Origin: JAHBNG01 sp039028975
GTDB taxonomy: Bacteria; Chloroflexota; Anaerolineae; Caldilineales; Caldilineaceae
NCBI GenBank assembly: GCA_039028975.1
Contig: JBCCHB010000093.1
Location: 1-64,000, forward strand
Reading direction: 5' to 3'
Length of the DNA: 64,000 nucleotides
In this document: positions 8,387 through 16,399 of the stretch, piece after piece
Position numbering within the stretch: the first letter of the stretch is position 1
How the letters are laid out: each line of letters begins with the position of its first letter
Made by a program: the position numbers and the translations under genes
Notes under the pieces: model-generated
Seen by the model: the letters and a program-made list of their open reading frames with translations, nothing else
Told to the model about the DNA's origin: nothing
Database searches by the model: none

Positions 8387-8415
8387 ATTATACCAACTGG
8401 TTAGTTTATTGTCAA
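8387..8415 (-). promoter_or_regulatory. Consensus sigma-70 promoter of the TetR gene with internal operator
   Basis: On the minus strand TTGACA (8410-8415) and TATAAT (8387-8392) are both perfect consensus hexamers separated by exactly 17 bases. The expected start point is near 8380, only about 3 bases before the GTG. The spacer plus -10 (8387-8404, CTAACCAGTTGGTATAAT) aligns with the two boxes at 7687 and 7757, so repressor binding would block polymerase directly. Confidence 0.8.
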
Positions 8416-8470
8416 ATCGCGCTTGGTTCTGGGGTGCCTTTGGGTTTCGGGGCAAGAATGTTAGCCAGTC

Positions 8471-8536
8471 GAGTGCGTCGCACTGTTCAGAGACAGATCC
8501 AAGCGCCCATCCGCAATTGAACAGTGCGACGCACTC
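8471..8536. repeat. Perfect 19-bp inverted repeat
   Basis: Arms at 8471-8489 and 8518-8536 are exact reverse complements, separated by 28 bases. Each arm itself contains the near-palindrome AGTGCGTCGCACT. No T-run follows, so it is not a classical terminator. It lies in the 530-base space between the TetR gene and the hydroxyacid dehydrogenase; I see no gene in the rest of that space. Confidence 0.8.
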
Positions 8537-8906
8537 TTGTACCCCCAAACTAAAACGCACCCTGGTTCTGCCTTGGTTCTGTGGCATCTCACTGTCGTCA
8601 CACACCAGGCGAGACGCCAGAAGACCATACAACTCAATCTGCTCTACGTACGCATAAGCATAACCAATATTTTCGTAAGTCGCCATGTCCATTTCGTCAC
8701 AAGAATGCAGTTGATCGCAAAGTTGCAGTTGACGCCCCACGCGCTCAAGTACGAAACAGCGTACTTGACACATGCAATTACCGCTAGCTCAATAACAATT
8801 GCTCCCTCAGGTATCTCCCTCCACCTCCATCTCCGCAACGGTCTGTACCCCATCAGCTTCCTGCAGATCCTGGGCACATAACATCAGCGTATGGACACAG
8901 GCACCG

Positions 8907-9872
8907 TTATGAGTTAGAAGTTCGGCCGGGCCAGACGTCCGGATCAATGAGAGAGGATGGCCGTTCGCCAGCAAAAAGCTGCAAAATCTGCTCTACCACA
9001 CCTTCGGACATACGCTGGCTTCCTTGAGGGGTATTGCTGGCCAAATGGGGTGTAGCAACCACGTTATTCATTTGCAGCAACGGATTATCAGCTTCCGGCG
9101 GTTCGATATCGAATACATCCAGCCCGGCACCAGCCAGATGACCATCTTGCAGCACGCGAATCAAGGCCGCTTCGTCTACCACTGGTCCGCGGCTGGCGTT
9201 GACAAAATAAGCATCGGGCTTCATCAGTCGCAGCTCGCGCTCACTGATCATGTGGCGGGTTGAATCCATCAGCGGAGTGTGAATGGTGACAATATCTGCT
9301 TGGGTTAACAGGTCGTCCAGACTATCCACCGTGCTTGCACCTTGAGGAAGCTCTATCATACTGGGCAGATAGGGATCATAGATCAGCGCCTTCATCCTTA
9401 AGCCTGACACACAGATCTCGGTGACACGTCGACCAATCCGCCCATAGCCAACCACACCAATGACGTGATCAAGTACCTCCAACCCGCGCAGGCCCATCCG
9501 TGACCACGACTCATTTTGGCGCAGCGCACGGTCGGATGCGACAATCTGTTTGGTCATCGACAACATGAGCGCCACCGCATGTTCGGCCGTGCTTTCGGTG
9601 GGGCCGTCGGGTGTATTGGCCGCCAAAATGCCTCGCTCGCTGGCGGCAGGAACATCCACCGCATTGTAGCCAATGCCGTGCCGGATTACCATCTTTAGCT
9701 CCGGACCGGCGTGATCCATAAAGTTGCCATCAATCGTGCTGCCGCCAATCACAGCCACTTCAGCACCGGGCAGGGTGTCGAGCGTACCGCCGGTTATTAC
9801 GTCGGCATTGGCCTGCAAGCGGGCCAGTTCTGTAGGGAATAAGTTAACTTCTGTCCATACTTTGCGTTTCAT
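8907..9872 (-). CDS. D-2-hydroxyacid dehydrogenase (phosphoglycerate dehydrogenase-like)
   Basis: 321 residues of the D-isomer-specific 2-hydroxyacid dehydrogenase family, which reversibly reduce 2-keto acids with NAD(P)H. The Rossmann motif GYGRIG is near residue 142. The catalytic residues appear as the Arg in NASRGPVVDE, the Glu in DVFDIEPPEADNPLL and the His in VVATPHLASNT. There is no ACT domain, so it is not a regulated serine-pathway enzyme. GAGGA lies 4 bases before the ATG. The neighbouring TPP enzyme has the same orientation and ends about 200 bases upstream, so the two may act on a shared keto-acid substrate (inference). Confidence 0.88.
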   Translation of the reverse strand: MKRKVWTEVNLFPTELARLQANADVITGGTLDTLPGAEVAVIGGSTIDGNFMDHAGPELKMVIRHGIGYNAVDVPAASERGILAANTPDGPTESTAEHAVALMLSMTKQIVASDRALRQNESWSRMGLRGLEVLDHVIGVVGYGRIGRRVTEICVSGLRMKALIYDPYLPSMIELPQGASTVDSLDDLLTQADIVTIHTPLMDSTRHMISERELRLMKPDAYFVNASRGPVVDEAALIRVLQDGHLAGAGLDVFDIEPPEADNPLLQMNNVVATPHLASNTPQGSQRMSEGVVEQILQLFAGERPSSLIDPDVWPGRTSNS

Positions 9873-9907
9873 TTTTTCCTCATTTGTTAACTGTTTTTTG
9901 TTTTATA

Positions 9908-10004
9908 TACTCCTGCTCCTACTCGTACTCACCATCTGCATGAATAGAAGCAGAGGATGAGTACGAGTGGGAATGGGAATGGGAATAAGAGTAAGAATAG
10001 GAAT
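9908..10004. repeat. 6-bp-register tract with inverted repeat
   Basis: Hexamers starting TACTC run from 9908 to 9931 and hexamers such as GGGAAT (three identical copies) run from 9969 to 10004, all in register. ACTCGTACTC (9921-9930) is the exact reverse complement of 9959-9968, giving a hairpin between the dehydrogenase start and the TPP enzyme stop. It could serve as a barrier or weak terminator, but there is no clear T-run. Confidence 0.7.
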
Positions 10005-10069
10005 CTTATCGAGACCGTTCGGGTTCAATATTCTGGCTCAAATGCATCAACCTTTGGAACTCTTGTAGT

Positions 10070-11737
10070 CTAATGGGCAAATGAGCCAGTGATCCACCGG
10101 CCATACACCGGATACTGGCTGCAGATGAATTCGATGTAGGCTGGCCGATCCGCTTCGTTTGCAGCCAATGCCCGCTCAAGTGCCGGAATAACTTCCGACG
10201 GCTCACTCACTCGTTCTGACCGTAGACCCATTTCGGCAATTGCCTTTGACATATCAACATCATCCGGGCCAAGTACTTCGTGAGTGTACGGATCGTGACC
10301 CTCACCCCAGAACCCGGGGCCGTATCCGGAAAAACCGCCATTGTTGATGTGGACAATCGTAATGCCAAGTTTCTCTCGAACCGCAACTTCGAGGTTGCCC
10401 AGCATATATCCCAACCCTGCATCTCCAGTGACCGCGACGCACTGTCGTTCCGGATAGGCTAATTTCGCGGCCAAAGTTGCTGCCAGGCTAAAGCCCAGGG
10501 TGGAGATATTGCCCCAGCCGAGAAAGCCGCGCGGGATCAATGTGTCATACATGGTACTTAACTGATCACGGGTGTTGCCTGATTCGTGAGTGACAAACGA
10601 TTGATGTAGATCGAGCACTTTCATCATGTCGCCATAGATCCGATAGGGATTAATCGGCGTGTCGTCCGAGGCCATCGCTTCACGGTACTGAGCAAGACCG
10701 GTATCGCGTTCGGCCTTGATCTCTGAATGTACGTCTCCTGCGGGCCTTCCTTCACCAGATGTTCTGTCTGACAATTCCTCTGTCAGGGCTTGAAGCGTCA
10801 AACGCACATCGCCAATGACAGCGTGGGCGGTTGGATAAATCCTGTTGACGTGCAACTCATTCAGGTTACATTGGATGATTGTCTTATTAGCGGCATCTGG
10901 GATAGCGTGGCTAAATCGTCCTGGCGAAAGACTGGATCCTAATGCCAATATCAGGTCACTTTTTTCCAGATAATTGGCGGTGTGATCACCACGAACACCG
11001 ACAAACAAGGGGTGATCTTCTGGGAATGCCCCCTTGGCCTTAAGCGTGCTGATGATGGGCGCATTGCAAAGCTCTGCAAAGGACTTTAGTTCTTCAGAAG
11101 CGCCAGCATAGATAGCACCTTCACCGACGTATAAGAGCGGGCTTTGGGCATCTAAGAGCAGATCAATGGCTGTTTTTACATCGGCTGGATCGGGGGCCGA
11201 CTTCCACCCTTTTACCGGTTTATACGGGTCAATCGTCTCATCGTAGGTGCCACTAGCATCCGGTACGGCCAGAACCACAGGGCCAGGGCTGCCACTTCTA
11301 AGCATGGTAAAAGCCCGACGCATGAATTCTGGCACGCGTTCGGGCTTGTCAATGTAACCGTACCACTTGGAGACAGATTTCAGGCTGGCTGTGACATCAA
11401 ACTGACTATTTTCAGAACTCCCAGCAGGTACGCCGTCGGTGATTACCAGGACCGGTGACCCATCTTCGTAGGCTTGGGCCAATCCAGCGTAGGCAACTTG
11501 TATCCCGGCGGCATTAACCCCACCTTGAACTGTGCAAACCCCAATGCGTTCACCCGCCGTGATCCGAGAGTACCCATCGGCTAAGGCAACGGCGTAGCGG
11601 TCGTCTCGCATCATAATCATGGGAACGCCTTCGTGGCCTAAGGCATTGTTTACCCGGCAGACCGGGAAGGTGGAGACCCATTCGACTCCTTCTTGCTTCA
11701 GAATGCGCGCGATTGCGCTCGCTACGTCAGTTTTCAT
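10070..11737 (-). CDS. Thiamine pyrophosphate-dependent enzyme, acetolactate synthase-like
   Basis: 555 residues with the three-domain TPP enzyme layout: N-terminal pyrimidine-binding domain (about 1-165), central domain (190-330) and C-terminal PP-binding domain (370-555). The metal/diphosphate motif appears as GDAGLGYMLGNLE...NN near residues 440-470. Family members carboligate or decarboxylate 2-keto acids. The position of the cofactor-activating Glu (RHEQ in acetolactate synthase) reads RDDR here, an Asp in place of Glu. An AGGAGG Shine-Dalgarno supports the start. It is followed by a hydroxyacid dehydrogenase, but substrate and reaction cannot be stated; it is probably not a housekeeping acetolactate synthase. 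Confidence 0.82.
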   Translation of the reverse strand: MKTDVASAIARILKQEGVEWVSTFPVCRVNNALGHEGVPMIMMRDDRYAVALADGYSRITAGERIGVCTVQGGVNAAGIQVAYAGLAQAYEDGSPVLVITDGVPAGSSENSQFDVTASLKSVSKWYGYIDKPERVPEFMRRAFTMLRSGSPGPVVLAVPDASGTYDETIDPYKPVKGWKSAPDPADVKTAIDLLLDAQSPLLYVGEGAIYAGASEELKSFAELCNAPIISTLKAKGAFPEDHPLFVGVRGDHTANYLEKSDLILALGSSLSPGRFSHAIPDAANKTIIQCNLNELHVNRIYPTAHAVIGDVRLTLQALTEELSDRTSGEGRPAGDVHSEIKAERDTGLAQYREAMASDDTPINPYRIYGDMMKVLDLHQSFVTHESGNTRDQLSTMYDTLIPRGFLGWGNISTLGFSLAATLAAKLAYPERQCVAVTGDAGLGYMLGNLEVAVREKLGITIVHINNGGFSGYGPGFWGEGHDPYTHEVLGPDDVDMSKAIAEMGLRSERVSEPSEVIPALERALAANEADRPAYIEFICSQYPVYGRWITGSFAH

Positions 11738-12164
11738 TGATGAATCCTCCTAGGCATTCGTACCGTCTAGAAAATATGGGGATAAAGGCCTGCACGCCAA
11801 TCGTACACCAGCAGATATTGTTGTTTAACATACTGTTTCTTTAATAGCATCTAATCTGCAGACCAGAGGGGAGAGATTCATCTTACGTGAGGTCGTACGG
11901 TCGCGGCAAATAAATATGGTCTCTGCGAACAAATAAAGCACCCTTCAGAAGAATCGGGCTGTTCAGCCTAGCGAAATCCAAACTTAGGTTTTCGCATCGT
12001 TATGTAAACTTTCTGAGTCGGATAACCCAATATCAACCTGGGCAGCGAGGAAACTAGTGCAATGTACTGTAAATTAGACAACATTAAAAGGTTCTGTCGT
12101 AGGCGCTGTTTTCAACTGCTCAAGCGTGGCCAACCCCTCATTTTCTAGAGAAGAGACGGGATAT

Positions 12165-12206
12165 CCCATGCTTGTGCGGCTGCAAGCCGCACCTATGATG
12201 GGTCGT
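12165..12206. repeat. GC-rich hairpin
   Basis: GTGCGGCT, a 3-base loop and AGCCGCAC (12174-12192) form a perfect stem. The outer flanks CCCAT and ATGGG extend it. The AGCCGCACCTAT ending resembles the CGTAGGTGC end of the larger hairpin at 16143, suggesting related dispersed elements. No gene function is implied. Confidence 0.55.
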
Positions 12207-12500
12207 TTCTAAAGCAGCAAAATTTTGAGTACACTGCACTGGTGCGGTGTTTTCTAGGCAGTTCGGCCTCGAAATAATCTGAATATACAGGGCAGATAGA
12301 AAAAATGTGACACTTGACAAGCCAATAACATGACTCTATAATTGCTCCAGCCGTCAGAATATGGCTTATCATAGGACATGAGTGCGGATAAGATTTTCTC
12401 CCTGCTCCCCCTTTATCTAGCACCATTACCCATTTGCGTTCGTGCCCGTTCTCCGCGAGAATTTGTTTTCCTGAAGTTTATGGCACCTACAAGGAGACTT

Positions 12501-12593
12501 TGTCATTTTGACGAGGCGCGAGGAGAAATCGTCACTCGCACTAACGAGAGTCTAAGATTTCTCGCTCGGGTTTCCATTAGGCGCGAAATGACA
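12501..12593. repeat. Palindromic dispersed-type element (TGTCATTT...AAATGACA)
   Basis: The ends TGTCATTT and AAATGACA are inverted, and inside them GGAGAAATC (ending near 12530) mirrors GATTTCTC (starting near 12556). This nested layout is common in short mobile-like palindromes found in many bacterial genomes. It lies 180 bases before the transporter start and could influence the upstream end of that mRNA. Confidence 0.6.
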
Positions 12594-12772
12594 GCCACTA
12601 CTAAATTTGCAACTCGGGACCCATAAAACTGCATCATAATTAACTTTTCTGTGATTATCTACCCGGCTAATGCTGCCAGTAGATAAATGTCGCAAGTAGG
12701 AAAATTTTGTGAGGAACAAGATGATGCAGAAAGATAGTAAGAAATCTTGATACCAAACAAGGAGGAAATTAA

Positions 12773-14122
12773 ATGGATAAGAACAATCTCTCACGCCGCA
12801 CATTTTTACAGTTAGCAGCTGGTGTAAGTACCGGAGCCATGGTCGCTGCTTGTACTTCTGCCGTTCCAGGCGGTGGCGGGGCCACGCAGGAGCAGGCGGG
12901 CGATGCCCCAGCCGCCGAGGTGACGCAGTTGGTCACCTGGAGTTTGGGGGCTGGCGATGAGGCATTTCAGGAGGAACTGGTCGGGAAATTTAATGATGCC
13001 CACTCAGATATCCAAATTGAGTATGATCCAGCGCTGGCTGGGCTTGATTGGCTGACGGAAGGCATGCAGAAGCTGCGGATCGCGCTGGAGAATCAATCTG
13101 GCCCAGACTTCATCGGAGGTATAGATTCTGGCGCTGCTTTAGCGGCCGTTGTCGAGTCGGGCGAAGTCTTGGATCTGACGGATGCCTACCAGCAATTTGG
13201 CTGGGATGAGAAGTTCCCCCAATTGTTTGTTGATCGGCTAACCATTGACGGTAAGATCTATGCAGCACCCATTGACGTGGAGACGGTGGGTCTCTTCTAC
13301 AATATAGATTTATTCGAGGAATTAGGGCTCTCCGTCCCGGAGACCTACGCCGATTATCTGACCGTTTTGGATGCCATCAAAGAGGCTGGATATTATGGCT
13401 ATGCTATCGGTTTAGCCGGCGGTTGGCCCTCTGCCTTCATGGCTTCGGAATTCATGTACACCAGTGCTGGGTCCGAGTATCGAGCCGTGCTGAGCGCAGA
13501 ACAGCCGTGGACCGATTGTGAAAACTGTCTCGCCGGGCTAAATGCCTTTTATGGGCTGGTCGAATCTGGCTATACCAATCCCGAAGTGCTGGGCATTGAT
13601 CAAGCCCAGGCCAACGATCTCTTTTTCCAAGGCCAAACGGCAATGACCTTGTCGGGCCCCTGGACTATCGGCGATATTTGGGAGGCTGAACCAGATTTTA
13701 CAACCGGTTTCTTCTATATGCCACCAGTCAACGCCGAGACCGATATTACAACCTTTGGTGGAGTGGGTGGATCCATGCTCGTCAATCGCTCCTCTGCAAA
13801 TCTAGAAGCGTCCCTTGAATTCATGAACTGGTTCTTCTCGGAAGAGACCGCGCAGACCGTTTTGCGTGACGCAGGGGCCATTATGCCCATCCCCTTCACG
13901 GTGCCGGACGACATCGATCCCTTGCTGGCCCAAGTGACTGAACAGACGTTGGCCAATATCGATGGCGTAGGCTTCTGGCCCGTTACCCACTTGCCACCCC
14001 AGGTATTCCGACAGATGAACCAATTCATCCAAGGCATGATGGGCGGGCAGCTAACGCCGGAGCAGGTTCTGGTTGAAATGGAAAATGCCCATCAGACGTA
14101 TCTGAAGGAAAAAGAAGGGTAG
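12773..14122 (+). CDS. Sugar ABC transporter substrate-binding lipoprotein
   Basis: 449 residues of the family 1 extracellular solute-binding proteins. The N-terminus SRRTFLQLAAGVSTGAMVAAC combines a twin-arginine export motif with a lipobox ending at Cys 27, so the protein is probably Tat-exported and lipid-anchored outside the membrane. The mature part has the usual family features, such as YAAPIDVETVGLFYN near residue 162 and FGGVGGSMLVNRSS near 325. A strong AAGGAGG precedes the ATG. Two permease genes follow. No ATPase gene is in the cassette, so a shared MsmX-like ATPase elsewhere is likely. The adjacent sulfatases suggest a sulfated glycan or oligosaccharide ligand (inference). Confidence 0.92.
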   Translation: MDKNNLSRRTFLQLAAGVSTGAMVAACTSAVPGGGGATQEQAGDAPAAEVTQLVTWSLGAGDEAFQEELVGKFNDAHSDIQIEYDPALAGLDWLTEGMQKLRIALENQSGPDFIGGIDSGAALAAVVESGEVLDLTDAYQQFGWDEKFPQLFVDRLTIDGKIYAAPIDVETVGLFYNIDLFEELGLSVPETYADYLTVLDAIKEAGYYGYAIGLAGGWPSAFMASEFMYTSAGSEYRAVLSAEQPWTDCENCLAGLNAFYGLVESGYTNPEVLGIDQAQANDLFFQGQTAMTLSGPWTIGDIWEAEPDFTTGFFYMPPVNAETDITTFGGVGGSMLVNRSSANLEASLEFMNWFFSEETAQTVLRDAGAIMPIPFTVPDDIDPLLAQVTEQTLANIDGVGFWPVTHLPPQVFRQMNQFIQGMMGGQLTPEQVLVEMENAHQTYLKEKEG

Positions 14123-14134
14123 TGTTTAGTCCCT

Positions 14135-14246
14135 GGTCCAAGGTCTAAGGACTAAGGACTCTGGACTCCGGACTCCGGACTCCGGACTCCGGACTCTGGA
14201 CTCCGGACTCCGGACTCTGGACTCTGGACTAAAGATTCCGGACAAA
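14135..14246. repeat. Heptamer tract, 16 words in register
   Basis: Sixteen consecutive 7-bp words fill the gap between the binding protein and the first permease. GGACTCC occurs six times and GGACTCT four times. The ends degenerate into GGACTAA, GGTCTAA, GGTCCAA and similar. Register is unbroken over 112 bases. The tract lies within an operon, where it may form structure (TCCGGA steps) that tunes expression of the permeases relative to the binding protein. Confidence 0.92.
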
Positions 14247-14267
14247 CACCTGTACAGATTTTCCTAT

Positions 14268-15143
14268 ATGAAGAACCCTAGTACAAAGCTCAATCTGGTT
14301 CCTTATCTTTTTCTCTTGCCAGCCCTGGCCATATATCTACTCTTTAACCTTGGCCCGGTGCTGGCAACGGTAGTCTTGAGTTTTTTCGAGTGGAATCTGC
14401 TCTCGCCTTCGACTGAGTTTGTGGGCATTAAGCACTATAGTTATATCTTACAAGATAGCCTCTTTTGGAACGCCCTTTACCATAACCTCATCTTCTTGAC
14501 TTTGGCGGTCTTCATTCCGGTTATGGTTGGGCTTATGTTGGCTGTGCTGATGGCAGAAATCACCAAAGGTCGGGTGATCTACCGTTCTCTGCTCTTTTTG
14601 CCTGCCATCTTCTCCGATGTGGTGATTGCCTACGTCTGGAAGTGGATTTACCATCCTTTTGCTGGCATTCTGAATCAGACATTGGCCGCAGTAGGTCTGG
14701 ATTTCCTGACCATGTCCTGGCTGGGCGATCCCAATATCGCGCTCTATTCGGTCTTTGTGGCCTATGCCTGGGCCTCCTTTGGCTACTCCATGGTGATCTT
14801 CCTGGCCGGTCTGCAAGGAATCGATCCCGAAATCTACGACGCGGCCCGGGTAGATGGGGCCACATTCTGGCGCAAGTTGTTCTCCATTACCATCCCCATG
14901 CTCCATGAGGTATTCACCTTTGTCATCACCTTGCGTATCCTGACCGCCATGGGGGTTTTCAGCGTCATCTTCATCTTGACCGGCGGTGGTCCCTTCTATG
15001 CCACGGACGTGATTGGGGTCTATATCTATCGCTTGATTGGCAACTACGAGATGGGTTGGGCCACCACAGCGGCAACCATTAATGGCATCATCATTGTAAG
15101 TATGTCGGTTCTATTTATGCGCTGGCGGGAGCGAGAGACATGA
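14268..15143 (+). CDS. Sugar ABC transporter permease, MalF/UgpA type
   Basis: 291 residues with six membrane helices and the cytoplasmic EAA-like loop that contacts the ATPase (EIYDAARVDGATFWRKLFSITIPML, about residues 185-210). The first helix is followed by the usual periplasmic stretch. There is no strong Shine-Dalgarno; the preceding 100 bases are the heptamer tract, an unusual setting for a translation start. The stop overlaps the next start (ATGA), so translation of the permease pair is coupled. Confidence 0.92.
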   Translation: MKNPSTKLNLVPYLFLLPALAIYLLFNLGPVLATVVLSFFEWNLLSPSTEFVGIKHYSYILQDSLFWNALYHNLIFLTLAVFIPVMVGLMLAVLMAEITKGRVIYRSLLFLPAIFSDVVIAYVWKWIYHPFAGILNQTLAAVGLDFLTMSWLGDPNIALYSVFVAYAWASFGYSMVIFLAGLQGIDPEIYDAARVDGATFWRKLFSITIPMLHEVFTFVITLRILTAMGVFSVIFILTGGGPFYATDVIGVYIYRLIGNYEMGWATTAATINGIIIVSMSVLFMRWRERET

Positions 15144-15976
15144 TCGGCTATAAGGCACAAGAACACATACGCACTCTTTTCTTCAACCTTCTGCTTATCG
15201 TCTCCAGTCTGTTGGCTGTGGGGCCTGTTGCCTGGATTTGGATAAGTTCCTTAAAGACGAATAAAGAGATTCGAGAGAGCGCGCTGGAGCTGCCGCGACG
15301 CCTGAACTTTGGGAACTATGTGGAAGCCTGGATTGAGGCTCATTTCGATCTGTACATGCTCAATAGTTTGTGGATCGGTCTGCTGACTGTACTGGTCGTC
15401 TTGGTCGCTGGCTCCCTGGCAGCTTTTGCCTTTGCCCGCATGCAGTTTCGTGGTAACCAAGTGCTCTTTTTCCTGATCTTTGCGGGGATGACCTTTCCAG
15501 TCACGGCCCGCATCGCTCCTCTGCTGACATGGATGTATCAACTGAATCTGGTGGATACACGTTGGGGATTGATACTAGCCTATGCTGGCGGGGCACTGCC
15601 CTTTGCGATTCTGATGATGCGCTCCTTCTTCCGCCAATTTCCTCAGGAGTTAGAGGATGCAGCCCGCATTGACGGCTGCTCTAACCTACAATTCTTTGGC
15701 CGGATCTTGTTGCCCCTCTCCACCCCGGCGCTATTTACGCTGGGCATCTTCACCTTTATGGGGGCCTGGAACGAATTCTTGATCGCCCTGCTGTTGATCA
15801 ACCAAGATGCAATCCGCACGTTGCCGCTGGGGCTGATGGCCTTTCAGGGCGAGTTCACCACCAATTACGCGCTCTCGTTCGCTGGCATCAATATTGCGGC
15901 CGTTCCCGTCTTTGTCGTTTATGTAACATTCCAGCGCAACTTCATTGCCGGGATCACTGCTGGCTCGCTGAAGTAA
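15140..15976 (+). CDS. Sugar ABC transporter permease, MalG/UgpE type
   Basis: 278 residues with six membrane helices. The EAA-like loop ELEDAARIDGCSNLQFFGRILLPLS is at about residues 170-195, and the C-terminal NFIAGITAGSLK is the typical MalG-type ending. It overlaps the upstream permease by 4 bases. Together with the binding protein at 12773 it forms a three-gene importer without its own ATPase. Confidence 0.92.
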   Translation: MIGYKAQEHIRTLFFNLLLIVSSLLAVGPVAWIWISSLKTNKEIRESALELPRRLNFGNYVEAWIEAHFDLYMLNSLWIGLLTVLVVLVAGSLAAFAFARMQFRGNQVLFFLIFAGMTFPVTARIAPLLTWMYQLNLVDTRWGLILAYAGGALPFAILMMRSFFRQFPQELEDAARIDGCSNLQFFGRILLPLSTPALFTLGIFTFMGAWNEFLIALLLINQDAIRTLPLGLMAFQGEFTTNYALSFAGINIAAVPVFVVYVTFQRNFIAGITAGSLK

Positions 15977-15979
15977 TAT

Positions 15980-16039
15980 AGCTGGTCAGCATTTCAGCCA
16001 GTCAGCACTTCAGCTAGTCAGCCTTCAGCTTTCAGCTAG
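15980..16039. repeat. CAGC-word tandem tract
   Basis: Two copies of a 16-bp unit (GTCAGCAYTTCAGCYA) followed by shorter TTCAGCT words. Positions 15980-15997 are the exact reverse complement of 26101-26118, which flanks the four-helix-bundle gene 10 kb away. It lies directly after the permease stop. Confidence 0.85.
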
Positions 16040-16142
16040 GTCGAATCGAGCACCTCGGTTGGAGAATGGCCACATCTTTTCGCCGATTTTATCCTTTCCT
16101 GCACTATAGTGAAATCAAATTGAGAACCGTCGTTTTAGATGT

Positions 16143-16205
16143 CGTAGGTGCTGATTGAAGCTGCACAGATTTGTGGAGCCTGTGCAGCTTCAATCAGCAC
16201 CTACG
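16143..16205. repeat. Perfect 26-bp inverted repeat hairpin
   Basis: Arms at 16143-16168 and 16180-16205 are exact reverse complements with an 11-base loop. No T-run follows, so it is not a canonical terminator. It stands between the transporter operon and the sulfatase gene. The outer end CGTAGGTGCTGA is shared in part with the hairpin at 54630 (GTAGGTGTTGA). Confidence 0.9.
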
Positions 16206-16336
16206 GATAGTTAACATGTACTCGTCAACACTACCGTTTTCATTCTGACATGAGTATAATAAAATACACTTCACCTCAAACCCTCAAGTCAAATTCAGCC
16301 GCTGGTCATTAGCCCCTAGCTCTTTGCCAGAGGGCA

Positions 16337-16399
16337 ACCAACGACCAAGGACCAGCAATCCAGAACCAGCAACCAATGACCAAGGACCAGTCACCAATG
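16337..16399. repeat. Heptamer tract leading into the sulfatase start
   Basis: Nine 7-bp words in register, mostly ACCAnnn (for example ACCAATG, ACCAAGG, ACCAGCA). The last word contains the likely ATG of the sulfatase, and an AAGGA in an earlier word acts as its Shine-Dalgarno. The words resemble those of the arrays at 40598 and 41239. Confidence 0.9.

Larger units (their letters stand above)
11738..12772. other. Long intergenic region between divergent units
   Basis: About 1 kb without a credible gene, separating the minus-strand TPP enzyme from the plus-strand sugar transporter. It holds two palindromic elements (12174-12192 and 12501-12593, listed separately) and must contain the promoter of the transporter operon, though no consensus hexamer pair stood out. 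Short open frames here have no start signals or recognisable sequence. Confidence 0.6.

Noticed and set aside
8378..8773. In-frame 132-codon upstream extension of the TetR gene
   Set aside because: A perfect promoter and operator lie inside it just before GTG 8377, it spans a 19-bp hairpin, and the residues match no TetR N-terminus. It stays open by chance.
16143..16205. Rho-independent terminator for the sugar transporter operon
   Set aside because: Long stem but no following T-run.
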